Shown here piece after piece: positions 10,548-20,173 of a stretch of DNA of 47,001 nucleotides. The notes beneath the pieces are model-generated. The model searched no databases. It was not told the DNA's origin and saw only the letters and a program-made list of their open reading frames with translations. The number at the start of each line of letters is the position of its first letter. Position 1 is the stretch's first letter. The position numbers were made by a program, and so were the translations under genes. Source of the DNA: Candidatus Nitrosopumilus sp. (lineage in GTDB: Archaea; Thermoproteota; Nitrososphaeria; Nitrososphaerales; Nitrosopumilaceae); assembly GCA_028377625.1 (NCBI GenBank), contig JAONKT010000003.1, positions 1 through 47,001 on the forward strand, read 5' to 3'.

Positions 10548-11363
10548 CTATCTTTCAATGTTTGAAATTATGTGGGATCCTTTGTTATAACCTTCATAAA
10601 TGTAAACTCCTACTGCTTCCACATTTTCAGGCATTTTTGGAGCCAATAATTTAATAATTTCACTTGAAAGATTTTCAACTGTAGCTTCTCCTTCTAATAG
10701 ATATGTTGTATGTTTTGGAACTTGTAAATCAAATAACCCTTTTGGTCCATCAAAACTAATTTGATAATGTGATTCATCCTCTTTTTGTAAATATTTTCTA
10801 TTAATGAAAAATTTATGATCAAATTCGTTGATAACTTCTTTAATAATTTTTTTAGCAATTCCAAAATCAACTAACAAATTATTTTTCATTTGTCCTACAA
10901 GTTCTACCATCACTGATGACGTGTGTCCATGTAAAATTGAACATTTTTCAACTAATGGAAGTATGTGTGCATAATCAAATGAAAATGATGCGTCTTCTAA
11001 AAATATTGAACCTGTTTGTGGTGCTTTATCATAAAACACAATATCTTGTAATTCTTTAATTTGTGCAACATATTTTGCATGTCCAATAGCCATTATTTTT
11101 TCTTCAGGAAAATCTTCTTTGATTTGCTTATATTTTTCAATATCTGCATCATTGTCTATTACTTCGATAAGTCCTTTAGCAGTTTTGAAATCAACTTTTA
11201 TCTTCTCTCCATTTTTTAATGTCATTTCATAATTGTACTCATATTCATTTTCTAAAAATACAAGCATTTGTGCTACTGTCAATTCAGTTCTTGTTTTAAG
11301 TAAATTTCCTTTTTTGTCTATGTACTTAAAATCTGAATCTAAAATTGTAGGACTTGTAGTCAT
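10548..11363 (-). CDS. 6-pyruvoyl tetrahydropterin synthase/QueD-family protein with N-terminal nuclease-like extension
   Basis: C-terminal half FSFDYAHILPLVEKCSILHGHTSSVMVEL with Cys and HGH metal site; N-terminal about 115 aa KTRTELTVAQML...KVDFKTAKGLIEVID. Confidence 0.88.
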   Translation of the reverse strand: MTTSPTILDSDFKYIDKKGNLLKTRTELTVAQMLVFLENEYEYNYEMTLKNGEKIKVDFKTAKGLIEVIDNDADIEKYKQIKEDFPEEKIMAIGHAKYVAQIKELQDIVFYDKAPQTGSIFLEDASFSFDYAHILPLVEKCSILHGHTSSVMVELVGQMKNNLLVDFGIAKKIIKEVINEFDHKFFINRKYLQKEDESHYQISFDGPKGLFDLQVPKHTTYLLEGEATVENLSSEIIKLLAPKMPENVEAVGVYIYEGYNKGSHIISNIER

Positions 11364-11431
11364 GTGAAGTTTTTTGACTTTGGATATAATATAAATTCTG
11401 TAATAAGGTGTCTAATTGTTATTTTTTATAC

Positions 11432-11710
11432 TTAAACTAGAGAATTTAAAATTCCGGCGAGATTAATATCATTATTTGTGATACCGCCAGCATCATGAGT
11501 TGTTAAATCTATGGTGATTCTATTGTAAACATTAAACCATTCTGGATGATGATTCATTTTTTCAATTTCCATAGCAGCTCTAGTCATAAATCCAAATGCT
11601 TGATTGAAATTATCGAATTGAAATTCTTTGTGTAATTTTTCATTTTTTACATTCCATCCTGATAATTTTTTCAATTCTTCATCTATGTCTGATTCTGATA
11701 ATCTTATCAT
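11432..11710 (-). CDS. Pterin-4a-carbinolamine dehydratase
   Basis: [63 protein letters not shown] is diagnostic. Confidence 0.95.
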   Translation of the reverse strand: MIRLSESDIDEELKKLSGWNVKNEKLHKEFQFDNFNQAFGFMTRAAMEIEKMNHHPEWFNVYNRITIDLTTHDAGGITNNDINLAGILNSLV

Positions 11711-11757
11711 GCTTTATAGAAGATATTACTAGATTAAAAGATTGATAAATAATAATT

Positions 11758-12279
11758 CTACCAAAGATTTCCCTGCATCTCTAAAATTAATTTTATATCT
11801 CTTGAAATAGTATCCAATGTATCTAAATCATAATTTGCATTTGTAAAATCTATTGATGTAAAAGTAGCACCGTCAAAGTTTGTATGTCTTAGATTTATTC
11901 CACTTAGATTTGTATTTCTTAAATCTGCATTTCTTAAATCTGCATAAAATAAGTCTGCGCCACTCATATTTGCATTTGTAAGATCAACTCCATACAAGTC
12001 AGCATCCCAAAGTTTTGCATTTGTAAGATTCACATTTTGTAGATCAGCTCCTCTTAACTTCACATTAAATAATATTGTATCACTTAAATCAGCTCCAGTT
12101 AAATCTGATCTACTTAAATCTGCATTGTGAATATCCCTGTTTTTAAGAACAACTCCTTTTAAATTACTATTTGCTAAATCTCTTCCAATTAATTCTTCAT
12201 AATCAAAATTAACTTTTGATAAATTCCTTTTCTTAAAAATATCTGTAGGCTCCATTTGTTTTTTAATAAAATGTTTCAC
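11758..12279 (-). CDS. Pentapeptide-repeat protein
   Basis: Tandem A(D/N)LxX repeats: LANSNLKGVVLKNRDIHNADLSRSDLTGADLSDTILFNVKLRGADLQNVNLTNAKLWDADLYG. Confidence 0.93.
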   Translation of the reverse strand: MKHFIKKQMEPTDIFKKRNLSKVNFDYEELIGRDLANSNLKGVVLKNRDIHNADLSRSDLTGADLSDTILFNVKLRGADLQNVNLTNAKLWDADLYGVDLTNANMSGADLFYADLRNADLRNTNLSGINLRHTNFDGATFTSIDFTNANYDLDTLDTISRDIKLILEMQGNLW

Positions 12280-12368
12280 TATTATGATGTTTATGACTAT
12301 TTTCTCTTAATTACACCTAGTTTATGGAAATATATGTAAAATTAATTTTATCATTTAATGTGAGTAAT

Positions 12369-13124
12369 ATGGATTTGACTAATCAAACATTATTAGAAAA
12401 TATTAAAAATTCTGTTTCTGAAGTTGTTCCAACAAAGAAAATAGGTGTTGCTTTTTCTGGTGGTGTTGATAGTACACTAGTTTCAAAAATTTGTACTGAT
12501 ATGGGTTTTGATATTGTTTTACTAACTATTGGTTTTTCTGAATCTCACGATATTATATTTTCTAAAGAAGTTAATGAACATCTGAATTACTCTCATCATA
12601 TTTTAGAAATTGAACCTGAAACATTTCCTAAAATTACTTCTGATATTCATAACATGATTAAAACTGATAATTTATCTTGGAATGAAAACTGTATTGCTTT
12701 TCATTATGTTTCTAAACTTGCAAAAACTTTGAATCTTGATACTGTGATAACTGGCAATGGAATTGATGAATTATTTTGTGGATATAATGCATATCGCGAA
12801 GCATTTTCTGGTGGTTCAACTCGAATTAATGAAGTGATGAATTCAAAACTAGATAATGAATTAAAAATGATGAAAGCTGTAAATGTAGTTACTTCCGAAT
12901 TTAATGTAAAAATTTTACAACCATTATTATCTGGAAAATTTATTGAATACGCAAAAACTGTTCCTATTTCTGAAAAAATTCATAGTTCTGATGATCTATA
13001 TCGGAAACATATCATTCGTAAATTAGCTAATGAAATTGGTGTTCCAGAAATTTCTTGCAATAAAAGAAAAAAAGCACTTCAATATGGCTCTAAAATTCAT
13101 AAATCTCTACTAAAAATTAGATAA
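12369..13124 (+). CDS. Asparagine synthase-like PP-loop ATPase (synthetase domain only)
   Basis: GVAFSGGVDSTLVSKI, ITGNGIDELFCGYNAYREAF; no glutaminase domain. ORF opens at 12324; ATG 12369 is the more likely start. Confidence 0.85.
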   Translation: MDLTNQTLLENIKNSVSEVVPTKKIGVAFSGGVDSTLVSKICTDMGFDIVLLTIGFSESHDIIFSKEVNEHLNYSHHILEIEPETFPKITSDIHNMIKTDNLSWNENCIAFHYVSKLAKTLNLDTVITGNGIDELFCGYNAYREAFSGGSTRINEVMNSKLDNELKMMKAVNVVTSEFNVKILQPLLSGKFIEYAKTVPISEKIHSSDDLYRKHIIRKLANEIGVPEISCNKRKKALQYGSKIHKSLLKIR

Positions 13125-14481
13125 ATTTTTTTGCTATTTTTCGCACTGATTTGTCTACATTACTAATTATCTTTGGTGATGCTCCAAGATGTTTTTCTGG
13201 TGAGAAGATGGCATCAATTTCTTTATTTGTTAATTTTGTATAGAATGCTTTATCCTTTTTAATTGCATCCTTATACAACATCCCTTTGTCATTTGCTTCA
13301 AATGCAACTCTTTGCACATCTCTGTATGCTACAAATCTTGGAATTCCTTTTTTGATTAGTGCTTCTAAGACAAATTCTGCAAATATTTGTCCTTTTGTAA
13401 TGTATAGATTATCAATAATTCTTTTTTCATTTACCATTAAATTAGAAACAATTCTGGTCATTGTTTCTAACATTTCGTCAACTAAAATGGATACTGTAGG
13501 AATTACAAATCTTTCATTAGCTGAATTTGAAAGATCACGTTCGTGCCATAATGGAATATTTTCAAAAGATAATGCAACTTGACTTCTTACTAATTTAGAT
13601 AATGATGATACTCGTTCACTTTTAATCGGATTTCTTTTTACAGGAACTGCACTGCTACCCATTTGTCCTTTTTTGAATTGCTCTGCAACTTCCCCTATCT
13701 CTGTTCTTTGTAAATTTCTAATTTCTATTGCAATTTTTTCTAATGTGGCACCAATTAATGCTAATTCAAATACATATTCTGCATATCTTTCTCTTGGGAC
13801 AACCTGTGTTGTGACTTCTGCTGGGAATAAATTTAATCTCTTGGCAGCCCCTTTTTGAACTTCTAGTGATTTTGCACCCATTAAGGAACCTGTCCCCACA
13901 ACTCCTAGTGTTTTACAAATCAAAATTCTTTTCTTAATTTCTTCAATTCGTTCTACATGTTTTGCCATTTCTGCTGCCCAATTTGCAAATTTTAATCCAA
14001 ATGAAATAATGCTAGCATGCTGTCCATGAGTTCTACCTACTGCTGGAATTTTTGCATATTTTGTAGATTTTTTTGTTAGTACTAATGCCATTTTTGCAAC
14101 TTTGGGTTCAATAATTTCTAATGCATCTCTCATTTGCATAGAATTACTTGTATCTACTAAATCATTACTTGTTAGACCATAATGTATCCAAGGTCTTGCA
14201 TTTTTAGAACATTTTTCACTGAGTGATTCTACCAATGCAGCTGTATCGTGATCACTTTTTGCTTCTAATTGTTTAATTCTTTTTGCAGTAATTTTTCCTG
14301 ACATTGCAGCTCTGTAAATTTCTTTACCTATGCTTTTTGAAATCATTCCTATCTCACTTTGGGAAATTGCAGCAGCTCCTTCAATTTCTAATTGATAGTC
14401 TATTTTTTTTTGTTCACTAAAAATTTCCATCATTTCTTTAGTACCATAACGACCATTATCAATAGGTAAAATTGCCAACAT
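13117..14481 (-). CDS. purB: Adenylosuccinate lyase
   Basis: HYGLTSNDLVDTSNSMQMRDAL, GRTHGQHASIISFGLKFANW, GQMGSSAVPVKRNPIKSERV. Confidence 0.97.
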   Translation of the reverse strand: MLAILPIDNGRYGTKEMMEIFSEQKKIDYQLEIEGAAAISQSEIGMISKSIGKEIYRAAMSGKITAKRIKQLEAKSDHDTAALVESLSEKCSKNARPWIHYGLTSNDLVDTSNSMQMRDALEIIEPKVAKMALVLTKKSTKYAKIPAVGRTHGQHASIISFGLKFANWAAEMAKHVERIEEIKKRILICKTLGVVGTGSLMGAKSLEVQKGAAKRLNLFPAEVTTQVVPRERYAEYVFELALIGATLEKIAIEIRNLQRTEIGEVAEQFKKGQMGSSAVPVKRNPIKSERVSSLSKLVRSQVALSFENIPLWHERDLSNSANERFVIPTVSILVDEMLETMTRIVSNLMVNEKRIIDNLYITKGQIFAEFVLEALIKKGIPRFVAYRDVQRVAFEANDKGMLYKDAIKKDKAFYTKLTNKEIDAIFSPEKHLGASPKIISNVDKSVRKIAKKFI

Positions 14482-14667
14482 TTTGGTAACTGTTTGTTAG
14501 AAAATAAATCTATCTGGACTTACTGTTAATTCTATAAGAAATTGATTTATTTTTTCTATAATTTCGCTTTATGTGTGATATTTTAATTTGAATTCTTACT
14601 GATTTAATTATTTTTAGAATATTTATGATGATTTAAATTGGATTGAAAGAAAATTCTACCGATACTT

Positions 14668-16116
14668 ATGTCATCAAGCATTCCAAAAAAAATTGGAGAA
14701 AATCAATATGAAATTGATGCTGATTCTAATCTTGGAATGAAAGTCCCTGTTCGAATTTATGCAAATGAAACATTACTACAAAAAATGTTGTCTGATAGAA
14801 CTATTATGCAGGCTCGAAATGTTGCTTCTATTCCTGGAATTATTAGTCATAGTGTTGTTTTACCTGATGGCCATGAAGGGTATGGTTTTCCTGTTGGTGG
14901 AGTTGCAGCTATGGATGCTGAAGAAGGAATGATTAGTCCTGGCGGTGTTGGTTACGATATTAATTGTGGTGTTAGATTACTTCGTTCAAATTTAACTGAA
15001 CAAACAGTTCGTTCAAAATTAAAAGATTTGGTTAATGATTTGTTTAGTTCTATACCTTCTGGAGTTGGTTCTAAAGGTGCAGTTCGGTTAACTAATTCTG
15101 AACTTGATGAAGTTTTAGTTAATGGTGTTAATTGGGCTATTGACCATGGTTATGGTTCGTCTAATGACTCTGATGTTTGTGAAGAAAATGGTAAAATATC
15201 CAATGCTGATCCTAACAAAGTTTCTGATAAAGCAAGAAAAAGAGGAGCTCCTCAATTAGGAAGTCTTGGTTCTGGTAATCATTTCCTTGAAATTCAAAAA
15301 GTTGCAGAAATACATGATGAAGAGGCAGCAAATAGAATGGGAATTAAAGAAGGAACAATAACCGTTTTAATTCATTGTGGTTCTAGAGGATTTGGTCATC
15401 AAGTTTGCAGTGATTATCTTCGGGTTGCCGAACAAGCTATGGAAAAATATAATATTCATTTGCCTGATAGGGAACTTGCTTGTGTTCCAAATAATTCTGA
15501 AGAAGGTGACTCGTATAGAAAAGCAATGTTTGCTGCATTAAATTTTGCATGGAGTAATAGACAAATGATTACTCATTGGACTAGAAAATCATTTGAACGT
15601 GTATTTGATCAAACTGAGTCTGATCTAGATATGAAATTGGTTTATGACGTTGCACATAATATTGCTAAAGTGGAAAAACACAATGTTGATGGTGAGGAGA
15701 GAAAGCTAGTTGTTCATAGAAAAGGTGCAACCCGAGCATTTCCTTCAAATCGTAGCGAGATTCCTTCTAAATATCGAGATTTAGGTCAACCTGTTTTAGT
15801 TCCTGGTTCAATGGGAACATCAAGCTGGATTTTACTGGGAAAATCTAACTCCATGGATTTGAGTTTTGGTTCTACTGCACATGGTGCGGGAAGAACTATG
15901 TCTAGATCAAAAGCTCGACGAAATTTTACTGAAGATAATGTGAAAAAATCCCTTAATGACAAAGGCATATTTATCAAAGCATTAACTCGTGATGGGGTTG
16001 TGGAGGAAACACCTGAAGCTTACAAAGATGTTGATTCTGTGGTAAATGTCTCTCATAACTTGGGAATTGCTACTAAAGTTGCTAAATTAGTGCCTATAGG
16101 TGTGATTAAAGGTTGA
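14668..16116 (+). CDS. rtcB: RNA-splicing ligase RtcB
   Basis: LPDGHEGYGFPVGGVAAMD, GVGYDINCGVRLLRSNL, GSLGSGNHFLEIQ, STAHGAGRTMSRSKA. Confidence 0.98.
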   Translation: MSSSIPKKIGENQYEIDADSNLGMKVPVRIYANETLLQKMLSDRTIMQARNVASIPGIISHSVVLPDGHEGYGFPVGGVAAMDAEEGMISPGGVGYDINCGVRLLRSNLTEQTVRSKLKDLVNDLFSSIPSGVGSKGAVRLTNSELDEVLVNGVNWAIDHGYGSSNDSDVCEENGKISNADPNKVSDKARKRGAPQLGSLGSGNHFLEIQKVAEIHDEEAANRMGIKEGTITVLIHCGSRGFGHQVCSDYLRVAEQAMEKYNIHLPDRELACVPNNSEEGDSYRKAMFAALNFAWSNRQMITHWTRKSFERVFDQTESDLDMKLVYDVAHNIAKVEKHNVDGEERKLVVHRKGATRAFPSNRSEIPSKYRDLGQPVLVPGSMGTSSWILLGKSNSMDLSFGSTAHGAGRTMSRSKARRNFTEDNVKKSLNDKGIFIKALTRDGVVEETPEAYKDVDSVVNVSHNLGIATKVAKLVPIGVIKG

Positions 16117-16529
16117 GCGACGAAGATTCTGAACTTCAAAGATTACAAGCTAAACGTTTAGCCGAAATGCAAAAAAATATTTCTTCACGAGAAACTACTG
16201 AAGAAAAACTAGAATCCTCAAAATCAACTGAAGATAAAATTGTTAATTCTCGTGATGTATTGATAAAACAATTAGGGTTTAGAGGATTAGAGGTTTTAAC
16301 AAATGCTGAATCTCAATTTCCAAATGAAACTAAAATGGTAATTGATAAATTATATGAATTAATTAAAAGTGGTGAAATTACTGAAATTCTTGACGGTGGT
16401 AAATTACTGGCATTGTTTCGCTCAATTGGATTAAGCATAAAGATGGATACAAAAATTAACATCCAACAAGATGGAAAATTTGTTTCTTTAACTGATAAAC
16501 TTAGTAACAAATCAGATGATGTAGAATGA
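16113..16529 (+). CDS. PDCD5/TFAR19-like DNA-binding family protein (TTG start overlapping rtcB stop)
   Basis: N-terminal ELQRLQAKRLAEMQ followed by a helical domain IDKLYELIKSGEITEILDGGKLLALFRSIG. Confidence 0.75.
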   Translation: MSDEDSELQRLQAKRLAEMQKNISSRETTEEKLESSKSTEDKIVNSRDVLIKQLGFRGLEVLTNAESQFPNETKMVIDKLYELIKSGEITEILDGGKLLALFRSIGLSIKMDTKINIQQDGKFVSLTDKLSNKSDDVE

Positions 16530-16837
16530 GTATTACTTTAGAAATCGGAACAAAAAATTACCTTGATGATTTACTTTGTATAAAAAAGCATCTTTCTCAT
16601 ATGGAAAGCCTTTTGAATTGCTATGCAAGTTATGCTCTCAGTGAACCTTCTTCAAAATTTGGTTGGACATTTTTTAAATTAGAATTTAAATCTAATTTTC
16701 AAACTAGTATATCTGAAAAATTTTCTGACATCCTTGTAAAATATCAGTACAATGATGATGCAGGAAAATTTACCAAATTTATGAGTGATTATTTTATTGC
16801 TAGAGGTTGTAACGTTAAAGTAAATTCTGTTACCTAG
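16526..16837 (+). CDS. Hypothetical protein
   Basis: 103 aa, start overlaps the preceding stop (ATGA), so probably the same operon. Confidence 0.7.
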   Translation: MSITLEIGTKNYLDDLLCIKKHLSHMESLLNCYASYALSEPSSKFGWTFFKLEFKSNFQTSISEKFSDILVKYQYNDDAGKFTKFMSDYFIARGCNVKVNSVT

Positions 16838-17331
16838 ACTCTTCTTCCTCTTTTTCCACCTTTCTTTCTAGTGGTGTCGTGAGGAATTGGTGTTACATCA
16901 TCAATTCGTCCAATTTTAAATCCGCCTCTTGCTAGTGCTCTAATAGCTGCTTGTGCACCTGGACCTGGAACTCTTGAACCAACGCCGCCAACTGCACGTA
17001 CTTTAATATGAAATCCTGTGAATCCCTTTACTCTTGTTGATTCAACTACTGCATTTGCAGCTTTCATTGCAGCAAATGGTGATGACTCATATCTGTCTGC
17101 ATTAACATGAATTCCACCAGAACTAATGGCCACTGTTTCGCCACCTGTTAAATCTGTCATATGGATAATTGTGTTATTATAACTACTGTAAATGTGTGCA
17201 ATGCCCCATTTTTCTGGACCTTCTTTTTTGGTCTCTGGTTGATTTTGTTCTTCAACTACTGCCTCAGTCTCTTGTTCTTCAACTACTGCCTCAGTTGTTT
17301 CAACTGGTGCTTCTACTTCGATTTCTGACAA
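16834..17331 (-). CDS. rps11: 30S ribosomal protein S11 with acidic N-terminal extension
   Basis: [33 protein letters not shown]...[37 protein letters not shown]. Confidence 0.98.
   Translation of the reverse strand: MSEIEVEAPVETTEAVVEEQETEAVVEEQNQPETKKEGPEKWGIAHIYSSYNNTIIHMTDLTGGETVAISSGGIHVNADRYESSPFAAMKAANAVVESTRVKGFTGFHIKVRAVGGVGSRVPGPGAQAAIRALARGGFKIGRIDDVTPIPHDTTRKKGGKRGRRV
17245..17295. repeat. 27-bp in-frame tandem repeat in rps11 N-terminal extension
   Basis: TTGTTCTTCAACTACTGCCTCAGT at 17245-17268 and 17272-17295, encoding repeated EAVVEEQ. Confidence 0.9.
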
Positions 17332-17446
17332 TGCTTACCAGATCTTAAAGGGTTTAAAAAACATTGATTTCTTTAAATCGTTTCAATTTGGTCACTTGTA
17401 TTAAAATTCATCATTATTCAAATACTCTAATTTATTGAATATTTTG

Positions 17447-17767
17447 ATGGCTTCAATTATTTTATTGGCAATCATTATTGCTGTTGCTGTTGCATTACTA
17501 GGTTCTGTATTGATACAATCTATCACTCCGATCAATAATATCATTTTATCACCCTTAGAAAAAAAATGTCAAGAAATTGCTAATGAAGGTTACAAAATTC
17601 ATACACTTTACCCTACTTCAAATCCTGATGAACTTTTAGAGAATGATATGAAAAGATTGTTGTATATCGATGATTTGTGGATGAAAGAATGTGTTTCTGT
17701 TTTACCTACCGAATCTATCTTTAGTATTATAAATAATGTTGATAGAGATTTTTCTTATGGTGAATAA
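17447..17767 (+). CDS. Hypothetical membrane-anchored protein (ORF opens at 17435)
   Basis: N-terminal TM MASIILLAIIIAVAVALLGSVLI. Confidence 0.6.
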   Translation: MASIILLAIIIAVAVALLGSVLIQSITPINNIILSPLEKKCQEIANEGYKIHTLYPTSNPDELLENDMKRLLYIDDLWMKECVSVLPTESIFSIINNVDRDFSYGE

Positions 17768-18718
17768 TTATTTGAAATGTTTCCATCCTAAATCTTTCAA
17801 TATTGTTTTTTGTCCTTTATTATCTAGATGTACTCCTTTTCCTAATGTTACATAACCAATTTCAATTATTGGTGTTTTCATTAATTTTGCATTTTTAATT
17901 ATGATTTTTTTATATTTTGATGGTATGGTAAACACAAATTCATATTCTTCACCTCCATGGAATATTGCTGAGTTTAAATTCATGTTTTGCTTTTTCATAT
18001 AAGTTTGTAAATCCTTATTTGCTGGTATTTTATTAATTATGAATTTTTTCTTACTTTGCTTTGACATTTCATTTAATGTAGTTGATAGTCCATCGCTAGA
18101 ATCCATTGATGATGTAAAATATTTTTTATTTTTTAAACCATAATCCAGTCTTGGTTTTGGATTTGTAACTGTTTTGAGAGATTTTTTTATTAAATTATTT
18201 GTTTTTTTACTGTTGTTCAATAATAAGTGTAAACCTAGAGATGTATAACCAAATGGACCTGTGGTGAATATCAAATCTCCTTTTTTGGATCCTTTTCTAG
18301 TAACAATTTTGTTTGAATTTCCAAAAATACATACGTTAAACACAATTTCTTTCCCTTCATTTGTATCCCCTCCAATCATTGAAATGTTATATTCTTTACA
18401 TGCTTTTTTAAATCCAGTTCCAATACTGTTTACTTCTTTTTTTGAAATTGATTTAGGCAAATTTATCGAAATCAGTCCATATTCTGGTTTTACTCCTTTA
18501 GATGCAAAATCACTCACACATGCAATAACGCTTTTTCGTGCTGCATCTGATAATTTCATTTTTTGTGGAATGTCTGTACTTTGTACCATGGTATCTGTTT
18601 TTGCTATAATTTTTGTTTTTCCTAACGTAAATATTTCAACATCCTCTGAAACAAATTTCTTATTTCCTAATTTTTTTTGAAAAATATTAATTATTTTACT
18701 TTCACTTAAATTCGTCAT
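17768..18718 (-). CDS. thiL: Thiamine-monophosphate kinase
   Basis: KTDTMVQSTDIPQKMKLSDAARKSVIACVSDFASKGVKPEYGLISINLP; MIGGDTNEG; SMDSSDGLSTTL. Confidence 0.93.
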   Translation of the reverse strand: MTNLSESKIINIFQKKLGNKKFVSEDVEIFTLGKTKIIAKTDTMVQSTDIPQKMKLSDAARKSVIACVSDFASKGVKPEYGLISINLPKSISKKEVNSIGTGFKKACKEYNISMIGGDTNEGKEIVFNVCIFGNSNKIVTRKGSKKGDLIFTTGPFGYTSLGLHLLLNNSKKTNNLIKKSLKTVTNPKPRLDYGLKNKKYFTSSMDSSDGLSTTLNEMSKQSKKKFIINKIPANKDLQTYMKKQNMNLNSAIFHGGEEYEFVFTIPSKYKKIIIKNAKLMKTPIIEIGYVTLGKGVHLDNKGQKTILKDLGWKHFK

Positions 18719-20000
18719 AATATTTTTTTACCCTCTCTATAGTATTACTGACTAATGTTTTACATTTTTCTTTATCATTGGATTCTCCAGAAATTCTAAT
18801 GATGTCTTCTGTGTTTGATTTTCTAATTAAAATCCATGTGTCTTCATCAATTATTGCTTTAATTCCATCACATGTATCTACTTTTGAATATTTTTTTGTT
18901 AATTCGTTTTTTATATTTTCAATAACTTTATCATGCACAATTGAATCTACTTCTATTTTTTCTCTAATTTGAAAATAATTTTTCATATAGTTAATTATTT
19001 CAGAAAATTTTGAGCTTTCTAACATTGATGATATTAAACCACTTGTAAGAATTCCTTCTCTACAAAAATTAAATTCTGGTAAAATAAATCCTCCACTGCT
19101 TCCTTCTCCGCCTGCTTGAGAATCATTTTTCAACATTTCTTCTATTACATTTGCTTCTCCCACTTTTGATCTTACAACTATTCCTCCTTTTTCTATGATG
19201 AATTTTTCAATTGATACACTTGTATCTGTGCTTAAAACAAATTTTTTGTATCCTAATTCCAATGCTTTTGCAATTCCTAACCCTAGTGTTACATCTGGAG
19301 TTTGTTTTTCCCCTTTTATGACAACTACTAAGCGATCTCCATCAAGATCAAATGCAAATCCTATTTCTTTTTCATTTGATATCTCTGTTACCTCAATTAA
19401 TTCATCTGATGTGGGATCTGGACCTCTTGAACAACCAATGAGTTCTTGATTTATGATTTCTGTATCGCATCCAATATTTTTTAATAAATTTACCACAAAA
19501 TCCTTTGCAGCTCCCCCCCCATTATCTATTATAATTTTGGGAGAATTTTCTATTTTACCTATAATTTTAGTTGCATCTTCAATGTATGTTGATTTTATTT
19601 CCTCAATTTTACCTATTTTTGATTTCACAATTTCTTGATGATTAATTATTTGGGGAAGTTCTTTTTCATTAATTCCTTTTCCGTCTAAAATGAATTTCAT
19701 TCCATTCCATTCTATTGGATTATGTGAAGATGAAATTATTATACCTGAACCGTATTTCCTTGCTTCTCTAAATATTACTGGAGTTGGTACCATTCCTAAA
19801 TCAAAAACATCTATTCCGTTTTTCATTAAAACTGCGCTTACTGTTTCTTGAATTATTTTACCTGAAGGTCTTGTATCTCTTCCAATAACACATTTTTGTG
19901 ATTTAATTAATGATGAAAAATTATTTGTAAACTCAATTATGTCTTTTAGGTTAAGATCTTGCCCAAATATACCTCTAATACCTGAAATTGTTTTTTTCAA
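18702..20000 (-). CDS. Phosphoglucomutase/phosphomannomutase/phosphoglucosamine mutase family
   Basis: ISGIRGIFG, IGRDTRPSG, IIISSSHNPIEWNGMKF, FAFDLDGDRLVVV, GGEGSSGGFILPEF. Confidence 0.94.
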   Translation of the reverse strand: MKKTISGIRGIFGQDLNLKDIIEFTNNFSSLIKSQKCVIGRDTRPSGKIIQETVSAVLMKNGIDVFDLGMVPTPVIFREARKYGSGIIISSSHNPIEWNGMKFILDGKGINEKELPQIINHQEIVKSKIGKIEEIKSTYIEDATKIIGKIENSPKIIIDNGGGAAKDFVVNLLKNIGCDTEIINQELIGCSRGPDPTSDELIEVTEISNEKEIGFAFDLDGDRLVVVIKGEKQTPDVTLGLGIAKALELGYKKFVLSTDTSVSIEKFIIEKGGIVVRSKVGEANVIEEMLKNDSQAGGEGSSGGFILPEFNFCREGILTSGLISSMLESSKFSEIINYMKNYFQIREKIEVDSIVHDKVIENIKNELTKKYSKVDTCDGIKAIIDEDTWILIRKSNTEDIIRISGESNDKEKCKTLVSNTIERVKKYYDEFK

Positions 20001-20053
20001 TTACCCAAACTCTGAAAGGCTTTTTATTAACTCTGATGGATTTATCCAATCGT

Positions 20054-20127
20054 GCCTTGGTAGCTCAGCCTGGTAGAGCACCTGATTCGTAATCAGTAGG
20101 TCGCGGGTTCAGATCCCGTTCAAGGCT
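20054..20127 (+). tRNA. tRNA-Thr (CGT)
   Basis: GCCTTGG-TA-GCTC...GAGC-A-CCTGA-TTCGTAA-TCAGT...GCGGG-TTCAGAT-CCCGT-TCAAGGC-T. Confidence 0.95.
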
Positions 20128-20173
20128 TTCATTTTATGTTAAATTTTTAAAATTATTTGAAAAGGATTATGTG

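Noticed and set aside
11758-12279. Regularly spaced short repeats that could resemble a CRISPR or minisatellite
   Set aside because: Spacing is 15 bp in frame and translates to pentapeptide repeats; no repeat-spacer structure.
13286-13858. Plus-strand ORFs antisense to purB
   Set aside because: Ser/Asn/Ile-rich shadow translations of a conserved gene.
18261-19638. Plus-strand ORFs antisense to thiL and the phosphohexomutase (18261..18680, 18778..18972, 19195..19638)
   Set aside because: Shadow ORFs; real genes on the minus strand have clear motifs.
20054-20127. C27-U43 mismatch in the tRNA-Thr anticodon stem as evidence of a pseudo-tRNA
   Set aside because: All other stems, loops and the anticodon are intact; one terminal mismatch is tolerable.
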